A stretch of 64,000 bases of DNA from Oxalobacteraceae bacterium. Lineage in GTDB: Bacteria > Pseudomonadota > Gammaproteobacteria > Burkholderiales > Burkholderiaceae_D. A program made the position numbers and the translations under genes. Numbering within the stretch: the first letter of the stretch is position 1; every line of letters starts with the position of its first letter. Below are positions 34,756 through 44,239 of the stretch, in pieces. The notes under the pieces were generated by a model. The model was not told where the DNA came from, did not search any database, and saw nothing but the letters and a program-made list of their open reading frames with translations. The stretch covers positions 1-64,000 of the forward strand of contig JABTBR010000040.1 in NCBI GenBank assembly GCA_013284265.1. The letters run 5' to 3'.

Positions 34756-37569
34756 TTATTTGGACAGCAGGATCTGGGTGGCCTGCGCGATCACCGCCTG
34801 GATCTTCTCGAGCGGATAGGCGCCGGCCTTGACCTCTTCATGCATCGAGGACAGGAACCACATGCAAGTTACCAGCTTGTTGGTCAGCATGTCACGGATT
34901 GCCGCGCGGTTGCGCAGGAATCTGTTGTTCTGGTGTGCGTCGCACAGCAGCTGCAGCCATTCCACATTGGCCTGGATCTTGATCGTGTTGCCGCGCGCCT
35001 GGTCCTGGCCGCCGTGCAGGCGGAAGTAGCTAAGCGGGTCGGGCAGGTAGGCGCAGTCCGAATGCGACAGGATGGACAGCCAGGTCGCCACGTCGGACAG
35101 CACCCCGTACTGCTTGTCGAGGAAGGTGCCGAAGCGGGTGCCGATGGCGCCGCGGCGGAACAGCACCGTGGTCGGCTCGCCTATCATGTTCTGGCCATTG
35201 GTCAGGATCAGGTCGCCCAGCGAGCTGCCGCCGACCATGGTGTCGGTGGTGAACAGGCGCTCGGTGCCGGAGATCGGCGCCATCTCTTTGCCCTCGGCGT
35301 CGATCAGCTGGCGGAAGGAGGTGACCAGGCCCACATTGGGCAGGGCCAGCATGCAGCCCATCATGCGCTCCAGCTTGGAAGGATGGAACAGGTCGTCGTC
35401 CATCAGGTAGTTGATGTATTCGCCGGTCGAGTTGTCGTAGCAGTTCAGGAAGTTAGCCAGCGCGTCCAGCCCCGGTGCGCGCAGGTAGTGGATGTTGGGG
35501 TGTTTTTCCAGATAGGGGGCGAAGCGCTGGCGCGTCAGGTCGTCGTCGCTGTTGTCGCTGATGACGATCTCGATGTGGTCCCAGGTCTGGGCCAGCGCGC
35601 TTTGCAGCGCCAGTTCGGCATAGTCGGGCCGGTTGTGGGTCGGGATCAGGATGGACACCATCGGCAGCGTGCTGTTGCGCACATTGTTGCGCGCGGCATC
35701 GGCGGCCGGGCGCACCACGGCGCCCTTGAGCGCCACGCTGGCGTAGCGCTCTTCCAGGTCGCGCACGAACTGGGCGCTGTCGAACAGGGCGCAGCTCAGG
35801 CGCTGCTCGTGCAGCTGCGACTTCATCGCTTCGACCCGGCCGCGGTTCAGCGCCAGTTCCACCGCCTTGTCTTCGTAATCCTTCTGGGTGTAGGTGATCA
35901 GCTCGGGCAGGTCGACCGCGCGCAGCAGGCTGCCGGCCATGCGCGAGGAGAAGGTGCGGCCGGCGCAGGTCAGCACCGGCAGGCCGGCCCACAGCGCGTC
36001 GCTGGCGGTGGTGCCGCCGTTGAAGGGGGCGGTGTCGAGGAACAGGTCGGCCACCTGGTAGCGCGCCAGATAATCGGCCGGCACCACGCGCCCGGCGAAC
36101 ACCAGCCTGTCCCTGGTTACGCCGGCCAGCTCGGCCTGACGGCCCAGGTTGGTGCGCACCTGTTCATTGTCCGACACCATCCACAGCAGGCTGCCGGGTA
36201 CGCGCTTGAGGATGTTCATCCAGCTGTCGAACACCTCCGGATTGAACTTGAAGTTGTTGTTGAAGGCGCAGAACACGAAGGCGTCTTCCGGCAGATCGCA
36301 GCTGGCGCGGGTCGGGCGCGGGCCGATCAGGCGCTGGCGGTCGTTGATCTGGAAGGTGCGCGGCATGTGCAGCGGCTTCTCGGTGAAATACGGCTCCAGT
36401 TCGGGCGGCAGCACGAAGGGGTCGGCGATCACATAATCGATCGAGGGCATGCCGGTCGGTCCCGGCAGGCCGAGCCAGGTCATCTGCACCGGCGCAGGGC
36501 GGTAGGCCAGGATGTTCGGGCGTGCGCCCAGCGTCAGGCCGTGCAGGTCGACCAGGATATCGATTTCGTGCGAGCGGATCAGGCGAGCCGCCTCCTCGTC
36601 GCTGAGGGTGCCGATGCGGATGTGCTGGTCCATGCCGGCGATCACGCGGGCGCGGATGGGCGAGCCGTCCTCATTGCTCCAGCAGAAGCCGTAGACTTCG
36701 ACCTTGCTGCGGTCGTGCAGGCCGTACAGCTCGGCCGTGAGGATGGATACCGCGTGCGAGCAGAAGTCCGAGGACAGGTAGCCGATGCGCAGGCGCTCGT
36801 GGTTATAGCCCTGCGGGCCGGACAGGCGCGGCGCGTCCTGCATGACTTTTTCTTCGACGAAGCGGCGCGAGGCGGCCAGCTGCTGGGCCGGATCGCCCGA
36901 GGCGCTGAGCATGGCCAGCGCCGAGGTGGCGTCCATCAGCTTGTCTTCGGAGATGCCGCAGGCGCTGCTGCTGTAGACCGGCCATTTGCACTGCTTCTGG
37001 CGCAGGTGGACCCAGTGGGTGATGACGTTGCGCTGGTCCGGCTCCAGTTCCAGGCTGCGCGTGAGCATGGTCTCGGCGCCGGGGAAGTCCTTGCGGATTT
37101 CCATCAGCCGGCCCAGATTGTTCAGCGCCTGCAGGGTGAAGGGCTTGTCGGCGCTGACGTTGGGATTGGCGTAGTCGAGGATCTTGCGCCAGCTGTCGAG
37201 TGCCTCGTCGGGCCGCTGCAGCCGTTCCAGCAGGGTGCCCAGGTTCAGGTGGGCTTCCGAGAAGCGCGGGTTGACGGCCAGCGCGCTGCGGTAGCACGCT
37301 TCCGCGCCGGCGGTGTCGCCCGAGTCGGACAGCAGCACGGCCAGGTTGAACTGGGACGCATAGGCCAGCGGCGAATTGGTCTTGCTCAGCCACAGGCGGT
37401 ACAGCTGCACCGCGATGTCGCTATGGCGCGCATCGCTGAGCCGGCCGGCGGCCTGGAACAGGTCGATAATCTGCAGCACGCCCTGGGCGGCCTGGATGAA
37501 GGCGGCCTCGGTGGCCTGCGCCAGTTCGGCCGGCATCGTCGGTGGAGCGGTAAACGTCGTAGTCGTCAT
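34756..37569 (-). CDS. TPR-GT41 (OGT-like)-GT2 glycosyltransferase
   Basis: A 937-aa paralogue of the protein at 29630-32431. The TPR part spans about residues 1-230. The GT41 catalytic part has GYLSSDFCSHAV, FNNNFKFNPE and TTASDALWAG, retaining the expected His, Lys and Asp. The C-terminal GT2 domain starts at LPMVSILIPTHNRPDY, with SDNSDDD and an intact MDDDL metal motif, so both transferase halves look functional. GT41 enzymes are cytosolic and modify proteins (OGT on Ser/Thr, HMW1C on Asn). Two such enzymes beside three giant Ser/Thr-rich secreted proteins suggest cargo glycosylation, which is inference; flagellin is an alternative acceptor. Confidence 0.85.
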   Translation of the reverse strand: MTTTTFTAPPTMPAELAQATEAAFIQAAQGVLQIIDLFQAAGRLSDARHSDIAVQLYRLWLSKTNSPLAYASQFNLAVLLSDSGDTAGAEACYRSALAVNPRFSEAHLNLGTLLERLQRPDEALDSWRKILDYANPNVSADKPFTLQALNNLGRLMEIRKDFPGAETMLTRSLELEPDQRNVITHWVHLRQKQCKWPVYSSSACGISEDKLMDATSALAMLSASGDPAQQLAASRRFVEEKVMQDAPRLSGPQGYNHERLRIGYLSSDFCSHAVSILTAELYGLHDRSKVEVYGFCWSNEDGSPIRARVIAGMDQHIRIGTLSDEEAARLIRSHEIDILVDLHGLTLGARPNILAYRPAPVQMTWLGLPGPTGMPSIDYVIADPFVLPPELEPYFTEKPLHMPRTFQINDRQRLIGPRPTRASCDLPEDAFVFCAFNNNFKFNPEVFDSWMNILKRVPGSLLWMVSDNEQVRTNLGRQAELAGVTRDRLVFAGRVVPADYLARYQVADLFLDTAPFNGGTTASDALWAGLPVLTCAGRTFSSRMAGSLLRAVDLPELITYTQKDYEDKAVELALNRGRVEAMKSQLHEQRLSCALFDSAQFVRDLEERYASVALKGAVVRPAADAARNNVRNSTLPMVSILIPTHNRPDYAELALQSALAQTWDHIEIVISDNSDDDLTRQRFAPYLEKHPNIHYLRAPGLDALANFLNCYDNSTGEYINYLMDDDLFHPSKLERMMGCMLALPNVGLVTSFRQLIDAEGKEMAPISGTERLFTTDTMVGGSSLGDLILTNGQNMIGEPTTVLFRRGAIGTRFGTFLDKQYGVLSDVATWLSILSHSDCAYLPDPLSYFRLHGGQDQARGNTIKIQANVEWLQLLCDAHQNNRFLRNRAAIRDMLTNKLVTCMWFLSSMHEEVKAGAYPLEKIQAVIAQATQILLSK

Positions 37570-37626
37570 GAAGGATTCTTTCGGGCGGTGGTCAAGGCGG
37601 CGAAGGGCGCGGGGGGCGGACCGCCC

Positions 37627-38682
37627 TCAGCGCGGCTGCGCGAACCAGCGGTAAGTCTTGTCGATGGTCTGTTCCAGCGAGCAGGTCTGGCGCACGCCGA
37701 GGCGGCGCACCGTCGCGCTCACGTCCGGGAACAGGTCGTCGAGCTGGCGCTGCTGGCGCGCCGGCGCGGTGTTGAGCGACACGCGCGGACGCGGCGACAC
37801 GCGCTCGGAAATCAGGCGCACCAGGTCCAGGTGGCTGACCGCTTCGGCGCTGCCGAGGTTATACACCTCGCCATCGACGCCCTTGACCAGCGCGGCCAGG
37901 GTCCACCAGGCCGCGTCGCTGCCGTACAGATAGCTGCGGCGCGCGCTGCCGTCGCCGTGGATGCGGATCTCGCCGCCGGTCAGCACATCGCGCAGGAAGT
38001 TGTTGATGGCCCAGGGACGGTCCAGCTGCTGGTAGGCGCCGGTCAGCGTGAAGGGGCGCAGGGTCGACACCGGCAGGCGGTACTGGCTGCGGTAGATCGA
38101 GGCGAGCATCTCGGCCGAACGCTTGGCGTCCACATAGACCTTGTGCAGCTGGCCGGCCGGGATCGGGAAGACGTCGTTCTCGGTCAGCGCGCCGGCCTGG
38201 GTCGGGGTGCCGGCCACCAGGCAGGAGCTGACGTTGAGCACGCGGCGCAGGCCATCGAGCTGGCAGGCCGCGTCCAGCGTGTTGTTGATGCCGGCCACCG
38301 TGGTCTGGTGCACCCGCAGCGGATCGGACGAGTGCACGCGGTTGTTCGGGATGCCGGCCGCGTGGACGATGTAACTGGTGTTCTTGGCGAATTCGAAGGG
38401 CGAGCGCACGTCCTGGGAGCGCAGGCGGATGTCGAGGCGCTGGGCCAGGTGGGGCGACTGCAGCGGGAATTCGCTGATGTTGCGTGCGAACAGATCGAGC
38501 GTGATGCCCAGATTGTATTCATCGTTGAGCGCGGCCACCATTTCGGCGATCCAGCTGCCCAGGAAACCGGTGCCGCCGGTGACGGCGATATGCTGGCGTG
38601 CCAGCGCGGCGCGCAGCTCCGGCTGGTCGGCGCAGGCTGCCAGGCAGTCCTGGCGCATTTCGTTGGCGTGTTTATCGGCCAT
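37627..38682 (-). CDS. NAD-dependent epimerase/dehydratase (extended SDR)
   Basis: A 351-aa extended short-chain dehydrogenase. The Rossmann motif VTGGTGFLGSW lies near residue 35 and the catalytic pair is YVDAKRS (Tyr-x-x-x-Lys). The start MADKHANE at 38682 is 6 nt beyond AAAGG; an alternative ATG at 38688 overlaps the upstream aldolase stop as ATGA. It resembles nucleotide-sugar epimerases/dehydratases, including those that finish deoxysugars. In this operon it could reduce or epimerise the CDP-deoxysugar. The exact reaction is not clear. Confidence 0.8.
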   Translation of the reverse strand: MADKHANEMRQDCLAACADQPELRAALARQHIAVTGGTGFLGSWIAEMVAALNDEYNLGITLDLFARNISEFPLQSPHLAQRLDIRLRSQDVRSPFEFAKNTSYIVHAAGIPNNRVHSSDPLRVHQTTVAGINNTLDAACQLDGLRRVLNVSSCLVAGTPTQAGALTENDVFPIPAGQLHKVYVDAKRSAEMLASIYRSQYRLPVSTLRPFTLTGAYQQLDRPWAINNFLRDVLTGGEIRIHGDGSARRSYLYGSDAAWWTLAALVKGVDGEVYNLGSAEAVSHLDLVRLISERVSPRPRVSLNTAPARQQRQLDDLFPDVSATVRRLGVRQTCSLEQTIDKTYRWFAQPR

Positions 38683-38684
38683 GA

Positions 38685-39707
38685 TCATCCTTTCAGTGCG
38701 GCGTTTTGTTGCGCCAGGTCGCGTGCGACTTCCATGATCAGGCTTTCCTGACCGGCCACGGCATTGCGTTTGCCCAGTCCGAAGAAGATGTCGCGCGGGT
38801 CGACCTTGTAGTCCTCGGCGGCGCGCGCCACCGGCTTGGCGAAGCCGGAGAACACCCCGGCCAGGCCGGAGACGATGGACAGCGGCGAGATCGACGGCGC
38901 CACCGGATTGAATTCCTTCTCGGCGATGTCGGCCGCATCCAGAATCTTGTACAGGTCGATGCCGGTCTCGAAGCCGAGCCGCTCGAACACCGCCACCAGC
39001 ACTTCGAGCTGGGTGTTGCCGGCGCCGGCGCCGAAGCCGCGGATGGTGCCGTCGATGATGGTGGCGCCTTCGTTGACGGCGGTGACCGAATTGATCACGG
39101 CCATGCCCAGGTTATTGTGGCCGTGGAAGCCGACCGGAATGGCCAGGCCGTTGACCAGGGTGGAGATGCGTTCCTTGACGTCGTCCGGGAAGTAGGCCCC
39201 GGCCGAGTCCATGATGACGATCGCTTCGGCGCCATACGATTCCATTTTCTTGGCTTCCTCCAGCAGCACGGCGGCGCTGGCCATATGGCTCATCATCAGC
39301 ACGCCCCAGGCTTCCTTGCCGGCCTTGCGCACGTAGCCGATGTGGCGGTCGGTGATGTCGGCCTCGGTGCAGTGGGCCGCGATGCGGAACACGTCCACGC
39401 CCAGGTCGATGGCCTTGACCAGGTCCTTCTTGATGGTGCAGAAGCCGGGAATGACGTGGATGCCCAGGCGCGAAGTCTTCAGGTTCTCGCGCGCGACGGT
39501 CAGGATTTCCTCGTCGGACAGGCGGCACTCGCCCACCAGCAGCGAGGACGCGCCCAGGCCATTGCCGTGGCCCACTTCGATGATGGGCACATTGGCCGCC
39601 TCGGCGGCCTTGCAGTAGGCGATGAAGCTTTCGCGGCTGAGCTGGTGGCGTACCGCGTGGTTGCCGTCGCGCAGGGTAGGATCGCTGATCAGGATTTTCT
39701 TAGCCAT
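38685..39707 (-). CDS. 4-hydroxy-2-oxovalerate aldolase family (DmpG/BphI type)
   Basis: A 340-aa TIM-barrel aldolase of the DmpG type. In catabolic pathways this enzyme splits 4-hydroxy-2-oxovalerate into pyruvate and acetaldehyde and channels the aldehyde to DmpF. It has SDPTLRDGNHAVRHQ (metal and active-site Asp/Arg), HCTEADIT, VDSAGA-like MDSAGAYF and GFHGHNNLG (metal His pair). Its start overlaps the stop of the acetaldehyde dehydrogenase gene by 8 nt, the same pairing as in meta-cleavage operons. No aromatic-degradation genes are nearby; the genes around it make CDP-sugars, which points to a biosynthetic use. That role is inference. Confidence 0.88.
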   Translation of the reverse strand: MAKKILISDPTLRDGNHAVRHQLSRESFIAYCKAAEAANVPIIEVGHGNGLGASSLLVGECRLSDEEILTVARENLKTSRLGIHVIPGFCTIKKDLVKAIDLGVDVFRIAAHCTEADITDRHIGYVRKAGKEAWGVLMMSHMASAAVLLEEAKKMESYGAEAIVIMDSAGAYFPDDVKERISTLVNGLAIPVGFHGHNNLGMAVINSVTAVNEGATIIDGTIRGFGAGAGNTQLEVLVAVFERLGFETGIDLYKILDAADIAEKEFNPVAPSISPLSIVSGLAGVFSGFAKPVARAAEDYKVDPRDIFFGLGKRNAVAGQESLIMEVARDLAQQNAALKG

Positions 39708-40611
39708 GCTTGCGCTCCTTGGTGTGCTTGCCGAATTTGGCGACGGCGATCATTTCGGCCATCGCGATCGCGGCGCAGTTGATGATGTCCAGATTACCCG
39801 CGTACTGCGGCAGGTAGTCGCCCGCGCCCAGTACCTTGATGGTGGTGACGACCTTGCCGCCCTCGATGGTGGGCGGCACGATCAGCTGGTAGCCGGGCAC
39901 ATAGGTCTTCAATTGCTCGACCATCGCGCCGACGGCGGCCTGGATCGCCGGCAGATCGGGATTGGCGATCTTGGCGTAGATGGTGGTCTGCATGTCGATC
40001 GGCGGATTGGCCGGATTCAGGATCAGGATCGCCTTGGTGCGCTGGGCGCCCGAGAAGCGCTGCAGCGCGTCCTCGGTGGTCTCGATGTACTCATCCAGGT
40101 TGGCGCGGGTGGCCGGGCCGGCGCTGCGCGAGGCGATGCTGGAAGCGACCTCGATGTATTCGATGTTGGCGTGCACCTGGGAGATCGCGTTGGCGATCGG
40201 GATCGAGGACTGGCCGCCGCAGGTGATCATATTGATGTTGCGGGTGCCGGTGTCGAGGCAGGCCTGGGCATTGATGGCGGGGATGCAGAATTCGCCCAGC
40301 TTGGCCGGGGTCATGTCGATCACGGTCTTGCCCAGTTTTTCCAGCACGGCCCAGTGCCCCACGTGGGCCTGGGCCGAGGTGGCGTCGAACACCACGTCGC
40401 AGATCGAGGGATCGGCGATGATGGCCTCGATGCCGCGGTCCGAGATCGGCACGCCCAGCTGGCTGGCGCGCTTCATGCCGGCCGAGTTGAAATTACGGCC
40501 GGCGAACAGGGTGCAGATCAGGTGCTGGGAGCGCATGACCTTGACCATCAAGTCGGTTCCGATGTTGCCCGATCCGATGATGGCGATCCGGATTTTATTG
40601 GCCTGACTCAT
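39700..40611 (-). CDS. Acetaldehyde dehydrogenase, acylating (DmpF/BphJ type)
   Basis: A 303-aa protein that in DmpF converts acetaldehyde, NAD and CoA to acetyl-CoA. It has the Rossmann motif IAIIGSGNIGTDL at the N terminus and the catalytic Cys in NMITCGGQSSIPI. A conserved IEVASSIASRSAGP segment and NPANPP also match DmpF. It overlaps the aldolase gene by 8 nt, as expected for the channelling complex. Its presence in a glycan operon is unusual. It could link acetaldehyde, acetyl-CoA and pyruvate to the two-carbon branch or an acyl group of the sugar (inference). Confidence 0.88.
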   Translation of the reverse strand: MSQANKIRIAIIGSGNIGTDLMVKVMRSQHLICTLFAGRNFNSAGMKRASQLGVPISDRGIEAIIADPSICDVVFDATSAQAHVGHWAVLEKLGKTVIDMTPAKLGEFCIPAINAQACLDTGTRNINMITCGGQSSIPIANAISQVHANIEYIEVASSIASRSAGPATRANLDEYIETTEDALQRFSGAQRTKAILILNPANPPIDMQTTIYAKIANPDLPAIQAAVGAMVEQLKTYVPGYQLIVPPTIEGGKVVTTIKVLGAGDYLPQYAGNLDIINCAAIAMAEMIAVAKFGKHTKERKHG

Positions 40612-40648
40612 ACATATCCCCTTGTTTGTGTTCCGCTGTGCGGAACGG

Positions 40649-41593
40649 TCATTTCGCTGCGCCGTCCAGGATGGCGGCCGCCTCGGTCAGCACGGTGTCG
40701 AGCGAGGAGTAGGCCGGCGCGTAGCCGGTGGCGCCGGCCTGGCGGTTCAGCGAGTAGTAATGCGGTTTGGTACCGGTAGCGTTGACGGGCGCGGCCAGCC
40801 CGGCCACGATCTCGTAGCGCAGGCCGAAACGTTCGGCCATGGCCGCCAGCAATGCCGGTTTTTCGACCGGTGCGCGGCTGTAGCAGTCGAACACCGCGTT
40901 CTGCGCCGGCGCCTGCAGCACGCTGTGCACCAGCTGGTAAAAATCGTTCGGATGCAGGAAGTCGCGCACCATATGGTCGGGCGAGGTTTGCAGCACCGTG
41001 CCGGCCTGGATCGCGCGCACGATGTCGGTGATGAAAAAGCGCGCCCCCATGTCCTGGCTGCGGCTGAAGTAATTGAACACGCGCAGGTCGACGATGGCCA
41101 GCGCCGGCAAGGCGCGGTGGCGGCACTCGGCGTGCAGCTTGGCCACCGAATAGTATTCCTGCGGGGTGAGGGCGTTGAAGCCGATGCTGGAGCGGGTATC
41201 CGGTCCGGCCGGCTCCAGGAAGGTGTTGCCATAGGCCGCGCCGCTCGACAGGAAGAGGTAGCGCGTGCGCGGATGGCGCTTCACATAGTCCAGCGCCAGC
41301 TGGTCGTACTGCAGCGTGATGTCGAAGATGTCGCCGCCCATCGCCGCCGCGCGCGAAGGATCGCCCACGCCGACGAAATTGAGCACGGCGTCGTGTTCGG
41401 CCGCGCCGTAGGCCTCGTAGGCCAGCACCGGAAAACGTCCGGCCAGGCCGGCCTGGGCCAGCCAGCCGCGCAGGCCCTCGGCGGCGCTGTCGCGCACATA
41501 CAGCAGCAGCTCGTAGCTGGACGCGGCCGCGATCGAGCGGATCAGATCTTTGGCGATCTGGCTGCTGGCACCGAGGATGGCGAGGCGGTTCAT
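40649..41593 (-). CDS. Extended SDR, candidate YerF-like ketone reductase
   Basis: A 314-aa NAD(P)-dependent protein with the N-terminal motif LAILGASSQIAKDL, the active-site Ser region FLSSGAAYG and the pair YYSVAKL (Tyr and Lys). It lies 9 nt after the ThDP-enzyme gene, so the two are probably coupled. In Yersinia the ThDP enzyme YerE adds a two-carbon unit to a CDP-4-ketosugar and YerF reduces the side-chain ketone. The same order here suggests a YerF-like role, but sequence alone does not prove the substrate. A general epimerase is the alternative. Confidence 0.65.
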   Translation of the reverse strand: MNRLAILGASSQIAKDLIRSIAAASSYELLLYVRDSAAEGLRGWLAQAGLAGRFPVLAYEAYGAAEHDAVLNFVGVGDPSRAAAMGGDIFDITLQYDQLALDYVKRHPRTRYLFLSSGAAYGNTFLEPAGPDTRSSIGFNALTPQEYYSVAKLHAECRHRALPALAIVDLRVFNYFSRSQDMGARFFITDIVRAIQAGTVLQTSPDHMVRDFLHPNDFYQLVHSVLQAPAQNAVFDCYSRAPVEKPALLAAMAERFGLRYEIVAGLAAPVNATGTKPHYYSLNRQAGATGYAPAYSSLDTVLTEAAAILDGAAK

Positions 41594-41602
41594 ACGTAAG
41601 CC

Positions 41603-43390
41603 TTAAGCGAGAGCGTTCTTGAGTTCCTGCGCCAGCACCTCGTCGGGCAGGTTGGGCACCATGTCGTGGATAGGCGTGGAGACCATGCGCCCGTCCGGCA
41701 GGCGCTTGGATGCCACCGACGGCATGATGCGCTGGTTGCGCATGCCGACGATTTCGCACATCACCGGTCCCTGCATGGCCAGGACCTTGGCGATCATGGC
41801 GGCCACCTGCTCTTCGCTGTCGCAGCGGAAGTAGGGCAGCTGGTAGCTCTCGGCCAGCGACTGCATCGAGGGGATGAACACGCCGCTGCTGCTGTCGGCG
41901 CCGATCAGCAGGCCGCCGAAGAATTCGCGCTGGGTATTGCGCATCGAGACATAGCCGTCGTTGTTCACCACGAACAGCTTCAGGTTCAGATTGTAGTGGC
42001 GCATGGTGGCCAGGTCGTGCACATTGGTCATCAGCGAACCGTCGCCGGTCACGCACACCACCGGCAGTTCCGGATTGACGCAGGCCGCGCCGCTGGCGGC
42101 GGGCAGCGCATAGCCCATCGCGCCGAGCGAGCCGGAGGAGATGAAGCGCTGGCCTTCCTGCATGCGCAGGGCCTGGCCGGTGACGTAGAAGGCCGAGCCG
42201 GCGTCGCTGACCACGCAGGCCTCGGGCGGCAGCTGCTGGGACAGGGCTTCGGCGAAGTGATAGAAGTTCATGCCGTCGTCGCCGCGCTGGTGGGCTTCCA
42301 GGCGCACCGCGTAGCGCTGCTTCCAGTCCTGGCAGCAGGCGCGCCAGGCGGCGTTGCCGTGGGCCTGGGCCAGCGGCAGCAGCGCGGCGATGAATTCGGC
42401 CACGCCGGCCTGGATCTTCAGGCCCACATTGACCTGCTCACGCGCCAGCACGGCCGGATCGAGGTCGATCTGCACCTTCATCGCCTCCGGCGCGAACAGC
42501 TTGTTTTCCCAGCCGGTGGTCTGGCCGTGCAGGCTGGCGCCCAGGCTGATCACCAGGTCGGCGGTCTGCACCGCGAAATTGCCGGCGCGGTCGCCCTTGG
42601 GGCCGGAGTGGCCGACGAACAGCGGATGGTCGTAATGCAGCACGTCGCGGCCCAGCTGGGTGGTGATGACCGGGATCGCCAGCGTCTCGGCCAGCTGGCG
42701 CAGCGCGCCGGCCGCATGGGCGGCGCGCACGCCGACGCCGGCCAGCAGCAGCGGGCGCTTGGCCCTGGCCAGCAGCTCGCTCAGCTGCTTGAGCTGCGCC
42801 GGATCGACGGCGGCGGCGGCCGGCGGCGGCGTAAAGCCTTTCAGTTCGGACGGTTCGACCAGCGCGCCCTGCAGGTCCAGCGGCAGGTCCAGCAGCACCG
42901 GGCCGGGACGGCCAGTGGTGGCCAGGTACAGCGCCTTCTCCAGCTGATAGCGCACGTCCTGCGCGTCCTTGAGCATGAAGGCGTACTTGGTCACGCTCTC
43001 GACGATGGGCACGATGTTCACTTCGAAGGTGCCGAACTGGCGCAGGCCTTCGATGCCGGAGTTGGCGATGGTCTGGGTGCTCTTGCTCTGGCCGGTGAGG
43101 AACAGCAGCGGGGCGCTGTCCTGCCAGGCGCCGACGATGCCGGTGAGGATGTTGGTCGCGCCCGGGCCGGCGGTGGCGCAGCACACGCCGATCTGGCCGG
43201 ACAGGCGCGCATAGCCGTCGGCCTGCATGGCCGAAGCCTGTTCATGGTGGCTGCAGACGTAGCGCATGCCTTCGCAGCGGCCGACCGCGTCGACCAGGTG
43301 CATCATGCCGCCGCCGTTGAGCATGAAGACGGTGTCGACCCCGGCCTCGCGCAGGCGTTGAACGATGTAGTCAGCGACGCGAATTTTCAT
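41603..43390 (-). CDS. Thiamine diphosphate enzyme, acetolactate-synthase-like, candidate YerE
   Basis: A 595-aa ThDP-dependent enzyme. The PYR domain has the catalytic Glu in CSHHEQASA, the middle domain follows, and the PP domain has VTGDGSLMTN...NNDGY (Mg/ThDP site). It is close in plan to acetolactate synthase and to YerE, which decarboxylates pyruvate and attaches the acetyl unit to C4 of a CDP-3,6-dideoxy-4-hexulose. No ilvH regulatory subunit gene is adjacent, and the flanking genes make exactly the CDP-3,6-dideoxyketosugar. A sugar-branching role is therefore favoured over valine biosynthesis. Confidence 0.75.
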   Translation of the reverse strand: MKIRVADYIVQRLREAGVDTVFMLNGGGMMHLVDAVGRCEGMRYVCSHHEQASAMQADGYARLSGQIGVCCATAGPGATNILTGIVGAWQDSAPLLFLTGQSKSTQTIANSGIEGLRQFGTFEVNIVPIVESVTKYAFMLKDAQDVRYQLEKALYLATTGRPGPVLLDLPLDLQGALVEPSELKGFTPPPAAAAVDPAQLKQLSELLARAKRPLLLAGVGVRAAHAAGALRQLAETLAIPVITTQLGRDVLHYDHPLFVGHSGPKGDRAGNFAVQTADLVISLGASLHGQTTGWENKLFAPEAMKVQIDLDPAVLAREQVNVGLKIQAGVAEFIAALLPLAQAHGNAAWRACCQDWKQRYAVRLEAHQRGDDGMNFYHFAEALSQQLPPEACVVSDAGSAFYVTGQALRMQEGQRFISSGSLGAMGYALPAASGAACVNPELPVVCVTGDGSLMTNVHDLATMRHYNLNLKLFVVNNDGYVSMRNTQREFFGGLLIGADSSSGVFIPSMQSLAESYQLPYFRCDSEEQVAAMIAKVLAMQGPVMCEIVGMRNQRIMPSVASKRLPDGRMVSTPIHDMVPNLPDEVLAQELKNALA

Positions 43391-43458
43391 GGTGGTTCCG
43401 ATCTGTGGCGAGGTGTTGTGCTGTTTGTGCGGTTGGGTCAGGGGACATGCGTCCGGCG

Positions 43459-44238
43459 TCAGCTGCCGGCGTGCTGGCGGAAGGCGGCCACGGCGCCGGC
43501 CGCGGCCTGGCGCAGCACGAAGGTGTCGACGCCGTAGACCAGCACATTGGCGCCCAGCGCCAATGCCTTGGGAATTTCTTCGGGGCTGCGCACCATCATG
43601 CCGGCGGCCTTGCCGGCGGCGCGGATGGTGCGTACCGAGTCGGCCAGGATCTGGCTGATGCGCGGATCGGCGGTGTTGCCGCCGCAGTCCAGCGCGACCG
43701 ACAGGTCGTAGACGCCGATGTAGACCAGGTCCAGGTCGGGCAGGGCGCAGATGCGCTCCAGGTCGGCCAGCGCACCGGCGCTCTCGATGATCACGCAGCT
43801 CAGGCCGAAATCGTTATTCAGCTTGCCGCCGCTGTTGTTGGCCGGGTTGGCGTAGCCGCCGGCGCGCGTGAAGGGGTTGTAGCCGCGCGTGCCGCGCGGG
43901 GCGTATTTGCCCATGCGCACCGCCGTTTCGGCTTCGGCCAGGCCGGCCACCTGCGGCACCACCACGCCATGCGCGCCCAGGTCGAGCGCCCACTGCACCG
44001 CCGAGGCGTTCATGCCCGGCACCCGCACCAGCGGCGCGGCGCCGGCCGCCTCGCAGGCGCGCACGCAGCGATCCAGCGCTTCGACGTCGTAGATGCCGTG
44101 CTCCATGTCGAGGATCACGAAATCGAGTCCGGCCAGCGCGAAGATCTCCACCACCACCGGCGAGGAAATGATGGACCAGATGCCCATCACCGGCTGGCCG
44201 GCGGCCAGCTTGGCCTTGATCGGGTTCTGGATGTCCAT
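43459..44238 (-). CDS. HpcH/HpaI family aldolase
   Basis: A 259-aa class II pyruvate aldolase-like TIM barrel. It has VMGIWSIISSP, FVILDMEHG, GVVVPQVAG and the ARG/YNPFTRAGGY region typical of HpaI relatives. The metal-site Glu is in VIIESAGAL, where most HpaI members have IET. These enzymes add or remove pyruvate (or a related ketoacid) to an aldehyde. It lies 1 nt after rfbH. Together with the DmpG/DmpF pair it gives this island three pyruvate/aldehyde carbon-carbon enzymes besides the ThDP enzyme. The substrate is unknown. Confidence 0.8.
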   Translation of the reverse strand: MDIQNPIKAKLAAGQPVMGIWSIISSPVVVEIFALAGLDFVILDMEHGIYDVEALDRCVRACEAAGAAPLVRVPGMNASAVQWALDLGAHGVVVPQVAGLAEAETAVRMGKYAPRGTRGYNPFTRAGGYANPANNSGGKLNNDFGLSCVIIESAGALADLERICALPDLDLVYIGVYDLSVALDCGGNTADPRISQILADSVRTIRAAGKAAGMMVRSPEEIPKALALGANVLVYGVDTFVLRQAAAGAVAAFRQHAGS

Positions 44239-44239
44239 A

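Noticed and set aside
38685..40611. Aromatic meta-cleavage catabolic operon
   Set aside because: Only the last two enzymes of that pathway are present; no dioxygenase, hydrolase or hydratase genes occur and the neighbours are all glycan genes.
41603..43390. Housekeeping acetolactate synthase large subunit (ilvB)
   Set aside because: No small-subunit gene or ilvC follows, and the gene lies within a CDP-dideoxysugar operon; a YerE-like role fits better.
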